Source: Tannerella sp.
GTDB taxonomy: Bacteria > Bacteroidota > Bacteroidia > Bacteroidales > Tannerellaceae
Length of the DNA: 6,982 bases
NCBI GenBank assembly: GCA_031279875.1
Contig: JAITHS010000199.1
Coordinates: forward strand, 1-6,982
Reading direction: 5' to 3'
The notes under the pieces: model-generated
The model's input: the letters and a program-made list of their open reading frames with translations, nothing else
What the model was told of the DNA's origin: nothing
Database searches by the model: none
Shown: positions 1 through 6,982 of the stretch, in pieces
Layout of the letters: each line of letters opens with the position of its first letter
Numbering within the stretch: the stretch's first letter is position 1
Translations under genes and position numbers: made by a program

Positions 1-8
1 CAAATATA
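1..8 (-). promoter_or_regulatory. Candidate -7 promoter element for a gene left of the window
   Basis: Read on the minus strand this is TATATTTG, an exact match to the Bacteroidota -7 consensus TAnnTTTG. The nearest TTTG upstream is at 36-33, leaving a 24-bp spacer. That is longer than usual, so the core promoter looks weak without an activator. The transcript would start outside the window and run left. The two direct repeats just upstream (29-65) support a regulated promoter here. The target gene cannot be seen. Confidence 0.4.
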
Positions 9-28
9 GACAACAAAACAATTCCCGA

Positions 29-65
29 TTTGCAAAATCGTACTTTTTTGTTTGCACAATCGTAC
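29..65 (-). repeat. Two 15-bp direct repeats, 22-bp period, candidate operator
   Basis: Plus-strand copies are TTTGCAAAATCGTAC (29-43) and TTTGCACAATCGTAC (51-65), identical at 14 of 15 positions and separated by a T-rich 7-bp spacer. On the minus strand both lie upstream of the TATATTTG element at the left edge, and the nearer copy overlaps where the -33 element would be. Direct half-sites about two helical turns apart that abut the core promoter are the usual layout for AraC/XylS-type activators, including the AraC-type output domains of Bacteroidota hybrid two-component regulators. The repeat is seen directly. The regulator class is inferred. Confidence 0.5.
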
Positions 66-113
66 AAAAACGATGATTGTCCGTAATTTCCTGACTTCGT
101 CGCCTGCTTTTTG

Positions 114-147
114 AAAAAAAATCACTGCGCTACTGCCGCAAAAGCGC
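114..147 (-). terminator. Weak candidate terminator of the ATPase gene
   Basis: On the minus strand, a few bases after the ATPase stop codon, GCGCT (147-143 region) can pair with AGCGC (131-127) around an 11-nt loop. Five bases later comes a run of eight T (121-114). The stem is only five base pairs and the T-run is not directly adjacent, so this is a poor intrinsic terminator. Position and orientation are what favour it. Confidence 0.3.
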
Positions 148-152
148 TTGTT

Positions 153-1373
153 TTAGGAGGTCGCCCGGTTGAGTAACCAATCTATCGCATTTATTTGTTT
201 CACTCCGTTATGGCTATCGTTTTCATAATCCATTGTTATTAAAATTCGCTCGTTATAGTCGGGGATTTTGTCGAAAGGTGCAAGTTCTCTGTCAAGTATG
301 GTTTTATCTTTTACAGTGTAAGAAACTTGAATGTATTTTGTAAAACCGTTTTTGTCGCGTACAACAAAATCAACTTCGAGATTGTTGGTTTTGCCAATCC
401 ATATCTGGTAATTTCGGCGTTGCAGTTCAAGGAAAATAATATTTTCAAGCAAATGTCCTCTATCGGCGGAAACCTCTTTACCAAGTAAAGCATTTCGCAA
501 TCCTAAATCCACCAAATAGTATTTCTCTTGTGTCGCCAAATGTTGTTTTCCCTTTATGTCATAACGATTTACTTTGTAAAAAAGATAAGATTCAACGAGC
601 GTATCAATATATTTTGAAACGGTTTTGTTGTCGATTTTTTTGCCGCTTACCGTAAGAACACTTGCAATATTTCGTGCCGAACTACTCGAACCGATATTGT
701 CAATCAAAAAATCAATTACTTCTTTGTATGAGTGTTCATTGTGGATTGTATGTCGTTTCAAAATGTCGTTTTTATAAATGTTTTTGAAAATATTTTGCAG
801 GTATTCGTAAACAAAATTTTCGCCGTTTTCGGCAAACCCGACGGCTTCCGGAAAACCTCCTATACGCATATATTCGGCAAAAGCACGGTCTGGGTTGGCT
901 GATTTGCCTGTAAATTCCAAATATTGGGCAAACGAAAAGGGTAAAATATTTATTTCAAACGCCCTACCTGTGAGCAAAGTGGCCAATTCGCTCGACAAAA
1001 GATAGGCGTTTGAACCGGTTACATACAAATCTACATTCGGCGTAACAAACAGTCCTTCAAGCAGTTTCTCAAATTCCGGAATGTTTTGAATTTCGTCAAT
1101 AAAAACATAGTTCTTAACATTTTCATGCAAAATATTTTTGATATAATCGTAGATTTCTTTCCAATTTTTTTCGGCAAGAAAGCGAAAATCAGGTAAATCC
1201 ATATTGATTGAAATGACCGACACACTCGGATTTTCGGCTTTAAGCAAGTCCTGAAACTGCAAAAGCAAAGTTGATTTTCCGGCACGACGAACCCCCGTAA
1301 CCACTTTTATCAGGTTTTTATCTTTGAGAACCAATAACTTATCAAGTTCTGTTTTTCTTATGATTTTTTGCAT
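153..1373 (-). CDS. ATP-binding protein, AAA_14/DUF4143 type
   Basis: This is a 406-residue protein of a large ATPase family (AAA_14 plus DUF4143) that is common in Bacteroidota and has no settled function. Numbered from the chosen start, residues 20-150 form the P-loop domain. It has Walker A GVRRAGKS at 27-34, Walker B YVFIDEIQ at 89-96 with D93 and E94, and a sensor-like VTGSNAYLL at 118-126 followed by R137. Residues about 210-270 look like a winged-helix segment. The C-terminal part has a PD-(D/E)XK-like pattern: E310 in LLENIIFLEL, then E333 and D335 in EVDFVV, then IQVSYT at 348-353, where the usual ExK is Gln/Ser. That suggests a nuclease-like fold without obvious catalysis. The frame can be extended by 11 codons to a TTG at 1406, but that TTG lies inside the -7 promoter element, so ATG at 1373 is preferred. 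There is no Shine-Dalgarno sequence. The gene is visibly more A/T-rich than secA, stands alone and diverges from secA. Family assignment is firm. Role (antitoxin-like, defence-related or other) is unknown. Confidence 0.88.
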   Translation of the reverse strand: MQKIIRKTELDKLLVLKDKNLIKVVTGVRRAGKSTLLLQFQDLLKAENPSVSVISINMDLPDFRFLAEKNWKEIYDYIKNILHENVKNYVFIDEIQNIPEFEKLLEGLFVTPNVDLYVTGSNAYLLSSELATLLTGRAFEINILPFSFAQYLEFTGKSANPDRAFAEYMRIGGFPEAVGFAENGENFVYEYLQNIFKNIYKNDILKRHTIHNEHSYKEVIDFLIDNIGSSSSARNIASVLTVSGKKIDNKTVSKYIDTLVESYLFYKVNRYDIKGKQHLATQEKYYLVDLGLRNALLGKEVSADRGHLLENIIFLELQRRNYQIWIGKTNNLEVDFVVRDKNGFTKYIQVSYTVKDKTILDRELAPFDKIPDYNERILITMDYENDSHNGVKQINAIDWLLNRATS

Positions 1374-1403
1374 ACCATTAATTTTTTGAGTTTTTTTACG
1401 CTG

Positions 1404-1434
1404 CAAAGATATTGAAAATTCCTCAAACTTGAAA
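1404..1434 (-). promoter_or_regulatory. Promoter of the ATPase gene
   Basis: On the minus strand 1411-1404 reads TATCTTTG, an exact TAnnTTTG -7 element. Nineteen bases upstream, 1434-1431 reads TTTC, one mismatch from the TTTG -33 element. Transcription would begin near 1400, giving a leader of roughly 27 nt before ATG 1373, similar to the secA leader. The -33 region falls in the loop of the inverted repeat at 1418-1455. Confidence 0.55.
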
Positions 1435-1455
1435 ATATTGTAAAGTTTGAGGAAT
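1418..1455. repeat. Perfect 13-bp inverted repeat, candidate operator
   Basis: ATTCCTCAAACTT (1418-1430) and AAGTTTGAGGAAT (1443-1455) are exact reverse complements around a 12-nt A/T-rich centre. The palindrome sits immediately upstream of the ATPase -7 element and encloses its -33 region, between two divergent genes. A terminator is not expected there. A dimeric repressor or autoregulator site is the simplest reading, and a cruciform or transcript-end hairpin is possible. The repeat is certain. Its function is inferred. Confidence 0.6.
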
Positions 1456-1538
1456 GTTATTGCTTTGACACCCTCAAAAGTCAGTATTAGCGCTTGGCGT
1501 AAGTTGGAAATGATGTTTAGGGAAAACTTTTTAATGCG

Positions 1539-1573
1539 TTTGTGTATTATCTCAAAATTTTATGCTAACTTTG
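1539..1573 (+). promoter_or_regulatory. secA promoter
   Basis: TAACTTTG at 1566-1573 matches the Bacteroidota -7 consensus TAnnTTTG exactly. TTTG at 1539-1542 is the best -33 candidate, with a 23-bp spacer that is slightly long. The predicted start near 1577-1580 gives a leader of about 30 nt, A-rich and without a Shine-Dalgarno sequence, containing the short repeat ACGAACGAAC. A CCTCAAA word at 1577-1583 falls on the predicted transcription start. Confidence 0.6.
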
Positions 1574-1607
1574 CGCCCTCAAACGAACGAACAAACAATT
1601 AAGAATT

Positions 1608-4600
1608 ATGGGATTTAATGATATATTAGCCAAACTTTTCGGCAACAAATCGCAGCGGGATTTACGCGAGATTACGCCGTATGTGGACAAAATTAAAGAG
1701 GTATATCCCTCTATCAAAGCGCTTTCCGACGATGAACTGAGAGCGAAGTCAGCTGCTATACGTCAACAAGTGCAGGATTATGTCGCCGACGATAAAGCGC
1801 GTATTGAGGCGTTGCGCAAAAACATTGATGATAAGCCACTTGAAGATCGCGAAAGCATCTGGACAGAGGTTGACAAGATTGAAAAAGAAATAATGGAGAA
1901 ACTCGAAACGGCGCTTGAACAGGCGTTGCCGGAAGCCTTCGCTATTGTAAAAGAAACGGCACGCAGACTCTCTGAAAATGAGACTATTACCGTTACGGCT
2001 AACGATTTCGACCGCGACCTCTCCGTTTCGCACGATTTCGTTACCATTGAAGGCGACAAAGCCGTTTACAAAAAACGGTGGGTTGCGGGAGGCACTGAAA
2101 TTAAGTGGGATATGGTACATTACGACGTGCAACTGTTTGGTGGCGTGGTGCTTCACAAAGGAAAGATAGCAGAAATGGCTACCGGTGAGGGCAAAACGCT
2201 CGTCGCAACCCTGCCGGTATTCCTTAATGCGCTGACAGGCAACGGAGTACATGTCGTAACCGTCAACGATTACCTCTCTAAACGCGACTCAGAGTGGATG
2301 GGACCCATTTACATGTTTCACGGGCTGTCGGTTGACTGCATCGACAAACACAGACCCAATTCCGACGATCGACGCAAGGCTTATCTCGCCGACATCACTT
2401 TCGGCACAAATAATGAGTTCGGATTTGATTATCTGCGTGATAACATGGCAATTAGCCCCAAAGATTTGGTGCAGCGCAAACACAATTACGCGATTGTGGA
2501 CGAAGTTGACTCGGTGTTGATAGACGATGCACGTACACCGTTGATTATCAGCGGCCCCGTACCAAAAGGCGAAGACCAGCTCTTTGAAGAATACCGTCCT
2601 AATGTGGAAATAGTCGTAAATGCGCAGAAAAACCTGTGTACCAAACTGTTGACCGAAGCCAAACAGAAGATGCAAAGCGACGATAAGGCTACTCTCGATG
2701 AAGGTTCATTAGCGCTCTTCCGTTCGTTTAAGGGTATGCCGAAAAATAAGGCGCTCATCAAGTTTCTCAGCGAACAGGGCATCAAGTCGCAAATGCTTAA
2801 AACAGAGGAGTTTTACATGCAGGACAACAACCGACAGATGCACATCGTAACCGAAGAACTGTATTACGTTATCGACGAAAAAAATCGCACTATTGAACTG
2901 ACAGATAAGGGAATAGACCTTTTGACAGGCAAGAGCGACGACCCTCATTTCTTTGTCCTGCCCGACATCGCTTCCGAACTGTCGCAGATTGATAATCAGG
3001 AATTTACCGACGCAGAGAAGCAAACCAAAAAAGACGAAATGCTGACCAACTATTCCATAAAAAGTGAACGTGTACATACTGTTAATCAGTTACTTAAAGC
3101 ATATTCGCTGTTTGACCGCGACGACGAATACGTGGTCATTGACGGTCAAGTAAAGATTGTTGACGAACAAACGGGTCGTATCATGGAAGGTCGGCGCTAT
3201 TCCGACGGGCTTCATCAGGCTATCGAAGCAAAAGAGCGCGTCAAGGTAGAGGCTGCTACTCAAACGTTTGCGACTATCACGCTGCAAAATTATTTCCGCA
3301 TGTACCACAAACTTGCGGGCATGACAGGTACCGCCGAAACCGAAGCGGGCGAACTTTGGAACATCTATAAACTTGATGTTGTGGTGATTCCGACAAATAA
3401 ACCCATTGCCCGCACCGACATGAACGACCGTATTTACAAGACAAAACGTGTTAAATATAACGCTGTTATTGAGGAGATTAGCAAACTTGTCGCTGAAGGA
3501 CGGCCGGTTTTGGTCGGCACTACATCGGTCGAGATTTCGGAACTTTTGAGCCGAATGCTTAACATGCGTCATATCTCTCATAATGTACTAAATGCCAAGT
3601 TACACCAGAAAGAAGCCGAAATTGTAGCGCAGGCAGGACAGTCGGGCATGGTAACAATAGCCACCAACATGGCCGGTCGCGGTACCGACATCAAACTATC
3701 GGATGAAGTGCGTCGTGCGGGAGGTCTTGCCATTATCGGAACAGAGCGCCACGAGAGCCGTCGCGTTGACCGACAGTTGCGCGGTCGTGCGGGACGTCAA
3801 GGAGATCCGGGTTCGTCGGTCTTTTTTGTCTCGCTCGAAGACGACCTGATGCGCCTTTTTGCAACAGAAAAGATTGCAGGACTGATGGATAGAATGGGCT
3901 TTAAAGAAAACGACGTCTTGGAAGCCGGTATGTTGAACAAATCGGTGGAAAGGGCGCAAAAAAAGGTCGAAGAAAACAACTTCGGAATACGTAAGCGACT
4001 GCTTGAATACGACGATGTGATGAACTCGCAACGTAACGTGATATATACCCGTCGCCGCCACGCACTAATGGGAGAACGTATCGGGATGGACATTATGAAT
4101 ACCATCTACGACGCCTGTAACGCTATCGCCGAACAAAACGAAGGCGGTGATTATGACACGTTTAAGATGGACATCTTCCGCACTCTTGCGGTTGAATGTC
4201 CTATCCAAGAAGACGATTTCAAGAGCATGAAAGCAGAAATGATTGCGGAAAAAGTGTTTAACGCCGCTTTCGCGCTTTTTAAACGACATATCGACCGCAT
4301 GGCGCAGGTAGCGCACCCTATTATCACGCAAATATATGAAAATCAGGGCGCTCAATATGAAGATATCCTCATACCCGTAACCGACGGCAAACGGATGTAT
4401 AATATTTCGACCAACCTTAAAGAAGCGTATGAGACTGAATCAAAGGCAATTGTGAAATCGTTCCAGAAATCAATCATCCTCCACAACATCGATGAAGAAT
4501 GGAAAGAACATCTGCGCGAAATGGACGACTTGCGCCATTCGGTACAGAACGCCTCTTATGAGAATAAAGACCCGCTACTTATCTATAAATTAGAGAGTTA

Positions 4601-4940
4601 TAACCTCTTCAAAACGATGGTCGAAGGCATGAACCGCAAGACTGTTTCGGTCTTGATGCGCGGTCAGATACCCGTCAGAGAAGAATCGCAAGTGCGTCAG
4701 GCAGCGCCGGAGCGTCGCACGGATTTGAGCCGCTACCGTACCCAAAAAGACGAGTACGCACGACGTTCGGGCGGAGCTAACGCAGGCGGCAGCGATCCTC
4801 TCAACCCACATCCGCCCATAGGACCGCAACAGCCCATCAATCGTGAACCTGTACGTGTCGAAAAACGTGTCGGCCGCAACGACCCCTGTCCCTGCGGCTC
4901 CGGCAAAAAATACAAGAACTGCCACGGCAATGGGCTTTGA
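1608..4940 (+). CDS. secA: Preprotein translocase ATPase SecA
   Basis: SecA is the ATP-driven motor that pushes unfolded preproteins through the SecYEG channel at the inner membrane. The protein is complete at 1110 residues, against about 900 in E. coli. NBD1 has Walker A ATGEGKT at 191-197, [17 protein letters not shown] at 264-280 and the DEVD box at 298-301. The preprotein cross-linking domain follows (about 320-490). [12 protein letters not shown] lies at 571-582. NBD2 has MAGRGTDI at 688-695 and the arginine-rich [15 protein letters not shown] at 723-737. The helical scaffold starts near 780, and [12 protein letters not shown] is at 965-976. A Pro/Arg/Gly-rich linker leads to a zinc-binding SEC-C tail, with C1094, C1096, C1105 and H1106. 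The extra length lies mainly in charged segments near 54-101 and 121-168 of NBD1, and near 333-410 of the cross-linking domain. Such inserts are typical of Bacteroidota SecA. ATG 1608 follows a good promoter and begins the expected [13 protein letters not shown]-terminus. In its frame the stop is followed directly by two more stops (TGA TAG TGA). Confidence 0.98.
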   Translation: MGFNDILAKLFGNKSQRDLREITPYVDKIKEVYPSIKALSDDELRAKSAAIRQQVQDYVADDKARIEALRKNIDDKPLEDRESIWTEVDKIEKEIMEKLETALEQALPEAFAIVKETARRLSENETITVTANDFDRDLSVSHDFVTIEGDKAVYKKRWVAGGTEIKWDMVHYDVQLFGGVVLHKGKIAEMATGEGKTLVATLPVFLNALTGNGVHVVTVNDYLSKRDSEWMGPIYMFHGLSVDCIDKHRPNSDDRRKAYLADITFGTNNEFGFDYLRDNMAISPKDLVQRKHNYAIVDEVDSVLIDDARTPLIISGPVPKGEDQLFEEYRPNVEIVVNAQKNLCTKLLTEAKQKMQSDDKATLDEGSLALFRSFKGMPKNKALIKFLSEQGIKSQMLKTEEFYMQDNNRQMHIVTEELYYVIDEKNRTIELTDKGIDLLTGKSDDPHFFVLPDIASELSQIDNQEFTDAEKQTKKDEMLTNYSIKSERVHTVNQLLKAYSLFDRDDEYVVIDGQVKIVDEQTGRIMEGRRYSDGLHQAIEAKERVKVEAATQTFATITLQNYFRMYHKLAGMTGTAETEAGELWNIYKLDVVVIPTNKPIARTDMNDRIYKTKRVKYNAVIEEISKLVAEGRPVLVGTTSVEISELLSRMLNMRHISHNVLNAKLHQKEAEIVAQAGQSGMVTIATNMAGRGTDIKLSDEVRRAGGLAIIGTERHESRRVDRQLRGRAGRQGDPGSSVFFVSLEDDLMRLFATEKIAGLMDRMGFKENDVLEAGMLNKSVERAQKKVEENNFGIRKRLLEYDDVMNSQRNVIYTRRRHALMGERIGMDIMNTIYDACNAIAEQNEGGDYDTFKMDIFRTLAVECPIQEDDFKSMKAEMIAEKVFNAAFALFKRHIDRMAQVAHPIITQIYENQGAQYEDILIPVTDGKRMYNISTNLKEAYETESKAIVKSFQKSIILHNIDEEWKEHLREMDDLRHSVQNASYENKDPLLIYKLESYNLFKTMVEGMNRKTVSVLMRGQIPVREESQVRQAAPERRTDLSRYRTQKDEYARRSGGANAGGSDPLNPHPPIGPQQPINREPVRVEKRVGRNDPCPCGSGKKYKNCHGNGL

Positions 4941-4968
4941 TAGTGATTAGTTATTAGTGATTAGTTAT
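4941..4968 (+). repeat. Perfect tandem duplication of a 14-bp unit
   Basis: TAGTGATTAGTTAT occurs twice head to tail, filling almost the whole gap between secA and the next gene. It begins directly after the secA stop codon and ends one base before the next ATG. It contains stop codons in all three forward frames (for example 4941, 4948 and 4955), so no readthrough product could join the two genes. No ribosome-binding sequence or hairpin is visible in it. It may be a slippage duplication or a copy of a dispersed intergenic simple repeat. Confidence 0.9.
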
Positions 4969-4969
4969 T

Positions 4970-6982
4970 ATGAAATTGAAAATTTTTATACTTTGTTTGA
5001 CGGCAATTATTTTTGCTCCTGATTTACAAGCACAGGCGAATAACAGCGATTGGTTTGTTCGTATGGCTGATTCGGAAATGAAACGCAATCCGGAATCGTG
5101 GATGCTTGACTTTTCCAAACAGCCGAAATGGAATTACTGTCATGGTCTCGTTCTCGACGCGATCCTGCAAACGTGGCAACGTACCGGCAACATGCGTTAT
5201 TTTGACTACGCCAAAGCCTACGCCGACACAATGCTCAATGCCGACGGTTCGATAAATACTTATAAACCTGATGAATACAATATTGACCGCATAAATTCGG
5301 GCAAGATATTGTTTGCGATCTATTCCAAAACCGGCGACGAGAAATACAAAAAAGCGCTGCAATTGCTTCGTAATCAGATGACAACGCATCCTCGAACTTC
5401 CGACGGCGGATTCTGGCACAAAAAAATATATCCTCATCAGATGTGGCTTGACGGCATTTATATGGCATCGCCGTTTCTGGCACAGTATGCGTCGGTATTC
5501 AACGAACCGGCGCTTTACGACGAAGTTACATCGCAGATTTTGACAATAGCAAAACATACATACGACCCTAATACCGGTCTGTATTATCACGGTTGGGACG
5601 AAAGTCGCGAGCAACAATGGGCAAATAAAGAGACAGGTTGCTCGCCTAATTTCTGGTCTCGCAGCATTGGATGGTATATGATGGCGATAGTTGATGTACT
5701 TGATTATCTGCCTGAAAATCACCACAAACGCGAAGCCGTCATCAAGATACTCAAAGACTTGTCGGCCGCGTTGGAAAAATACCGCGACAAGCAAACCGGC
5801 TTATGGTATCAGGTTACGGATAAGCCTGACACAGAGGGTAATTACGTTGAATCGACCGGCTCGGCAATGTTTATTTACACCTACGCCAAAGGAGCGAAAA
5901 AAGGCTATCTCGACGCTTCTTATCTCGAAAAAGCACGCGAGGCTTTCGAGCAGTACCTCAAAACCTTTATCCGCGATAATGCCGACGGCACAATATCCGT
6001 TATCAAATGCTGCGCCGTAGCCGGTCTGGGAGGGACGCCTTACCGCGACGGCTCATACAATTACTATATCAATGAAACAATTCGCGACGATGACCCGAAA
6101 GCGACGGCACCGTTTATTTTCGCCGCCTTGTGGCTAAAAGGATATACAGTCGTTGTGGACCGTAACGGACGCGGTGATTTTCGTAACGTAACCGATGCTA
6201 TCAACTCTGTCCGCGCTTTTGACCCTGATAATGAGGTAACTATATACATACGCGACGGTTTTTACAAAGAAAAAATCGAACTGCCGACTTATATTAATAA
6301 CGTTAAAATTATCGGCGAAAGCCGAGACCACACCGTTATTTCCTACGACGACCATGCCAACATACCGTTGCCGAAAGGGTATGGCAACGTCAATATGGGG
6401 ACTTTCCGCACATACACTTTCCTGATACGCGGCAATAATATCACTATCGAAAATCTTACAATAGAAAACTCGTCGTTGCCTTTGGGTCAGGCTGTTGCGC
6501 TTCATCTTGAAGGTGATAACATAATTTTGCGCAACTGTCGTCTGCTCGGCAATCAGGATACCGTCTATGCCGGACGCGACAACTGTAATCAGTACTTTTA
6601 CGACTGTTATATCGAAGGTACTACCGACTTTATATTCGGCCCATCTACATGCCGGTTCGATAACTGTGTGATACACTGCAAGAAAAACTCTTATATCACT
6701 GCTGCAAGTACGCCCGAAAACGTCGCAGTAGGCTTTGTTTTCAATAATTGCCGGATAACGGTTGCCGACGGGGTTGATGCTGTCTATCTCGGACGACCGT
6801 GGCGTCCGTACGCTATGACTGCTTTTGTTAACTGCGACCTGCCCGTCGCCATACGCCCCGAAGGATGGCACAACTGGGGCAAAGAATCAAATGAAAAGAC
6901 CGCCCGTTATTACGAATATAACAATACAGGAAAAGGAGCAGACACGAAAAAACGTGTCAAATGGGCGAAACAAATGTTGCCG
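4970..6982 (+). CDS. Exported GH105 glycuronyl hydrolase-CE8 pectinesterase fusion, 3' end outside window
   Basis: The frame is open for 671 codons to the window edge. Residues 1-23 are a Sec signal peptide: lysines at 2 and 4, hydrophobic IFILCLTAIIFA, and probable cleavage after AQA (21-23). Cys9 is too early for a lipobox, so a periplasmic protein is likely. Residues about 24-390 match GH105 (YteR/RhiN-like), which removes unsaturated uronic acids from pectin-lyase products. Visible motifs are WNYCHG at 54-59, HQMWLDGIYMASPFL at 156-170 with D161 as the likely catalytic acid/base, HGWD at 207-210, FWSRSIGW at 228-235 and a conserved-looking end near 340-388. Residues 391-671 match CE8 pectin methylesterase. 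They have QAVAL at 507-511, GNQDTVY with Q529 and D530, TDFIFG with D553 as the expected nucleophile, and LGRPW with R609 and W611. All expected CE8 catalytic residues are present. The CE8 domain looks nearly complete, so either little sequence or a further domain remains beyond the edge. There is no Shine-Dalgarno sequence and no obvious own promoter. It may be read from the secA transcript. Confidence 0.92.
   Translation, partial: MKLKIFILCLTAIIFAPDLQAQANNSDWFVRMADSEMKRNPESWMLDFSKQPKWNYCHGLVLDAILQTWQRTGNMRYFDYAKAYADTMLNADGSINTYKPDEYNIDRINSGKILFAIYSKTGDEKYKKALQLLRNQMTTHPRTSDGGFWHKKIYPHQMWLDGIYMASPFLAQYASVFNEPALYDEVTSQILTIAKHTYDPNTGLYYHGWDESREQQWANKETGCSPNFWSRSIGWYMMAIVDVLDYLPENHHKREAVIKILKDLSAALEKYRDKQTGLWYQVTDKPDTEGNYVESTGSAMFIYTYAKGAKKGYLDASYLEKAREAFEQYLKTFIRDNADGTISVIKCCAVAGLGGTPYRDGSYNYYINETIRDDDPKATAPFIFAALWLKGYTVVVDRNGRGDFRNVTDAINSVRAFDPDNEVTIYIRDGFYKEKIELPTYINNVKIIGESRDHTVISYDDHANIPLPKGYGNVNMGTFRTYTFLIRGNNITIENLTIENSSLPLGQAVALHLEGDNIILRNCRLLGNQDTVYAGRDNCNQYFYDCYIEGTTDFIFGPSTCRFDNCVIHCKKNSYITAASTPENVAVGFVFNNCRITVADGVDAVYLGRPWRPYAMTAFVNCDLPVAIRPEGWHNWGKESNEKTARYYEYNNTGKGADTKKRVKWAKQMLP

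Noticed and set aside
59..80. Short hairpin ATCGT/ACGAT beside the left-edge repeats
   Set aside because: Only five base pairs with a six-base loop, no T-run, and it overlaps the better-supported direct repeat.
1418..1455. Inverted repeat read as a transcription terminator
   Set aside because: The flanking genes diverge from this region, so no transcript is expected to end here, and no T-run follows either arm.
1749..4925. Several open frames of 60-167 codons inside secA on either strand
   Set aside because: All overlap highly conserved SecA motifs and show no protein-family signal. They are shadows of the real frame.
4988..4995. Promoter-like ATACTTTG at the start of the pectin enzyme gene
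   Set aside because: It does not match TAnnTTTG in register and lies inside the coding sequence, within the signal peptide codons.
5024..5794. Long antisense open frame (256 codons) opposite the GH105 domain
   Set aside because: The plus strand encodes a clear GH105 enzyme over the same bases. The antisense translation has no recognisable domain and no promoter or start context.
6134..6871. Long antisense open frame (245 codons) opposite the CE8 domain
   Set aside because: It mirrors the conserved pectinesterase sequence, and its translation shows no family features.
1..6982. CRISPR array, insertion sequence, tRNA or phage genes
   Set aside because: No spaced repeat array, transposase, terminal inverted repeats, cloverleaf or phage protein could be found by reading both strands.

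Overview
The window looks like a chromosomal piece of a Bacteroidota bacterium, most likely Bacteroidales. Three things point there. SecA is 1110 residues long and carries the extra segments I associate with that phylum. The promoters match the Bacteroidota TAnnTTTG (-7) / TTTG (-33) pattern, and the start codons lack a Shine-Dalgarno sequence and sit behind A/T-rich leaders. The pectin-degrading enzyme also fits. I cannot name a genus.

Layout. Positions 1-152 hold no gene. They contain what looks like a regulated promoter for a gene off the left edge, with two near-identical 15-bp direct repeats 22 bp apart upstream of a TATATTTG -7 element on the minus strand, and a weak terminator for the next gene. 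Positions 153-1373 (minus) encode an ATPase with a C-terminal DUF4143-type region, of unknown biological role. Positions 1374-1607 are a divergent promoter region with a perfect 13-bp inverted repeat beside the ATPase promoter and a good secA -7 element. Positions 1608-4940 (plus) encode complete SecA. After 29 bp containing a 14-bp sequence in two perfect tandem copies, an open frame from 4970 runs off the right edge. It encodes an exported two-domain enzyme with a GH105 unsaturated glycuronyl hydrolase followed by a CE8 pectin methylesterase.

The genes do not form one pathway. SecA is housekeeping and exports proteins such as the signal-peptide-bearing enzyme next to it, but the adjacency is probably incidental. 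The GH105-CE8 protein likely de-esterifies pectin oligosaccharides and removes unsaturated uronic acid caps in the periplasm. The ATPase looks like an independent, more A/T-rich gene.

I found no mobile element, CRISPR array, tRNA or rRNA, and no clear evidence of an undescribed system. The most useful leads are the two-domain pectin enzyme, the regulatory repeats at the left edge, and the palindrome plus repeated CCTCAAA words between the divergent promoters.
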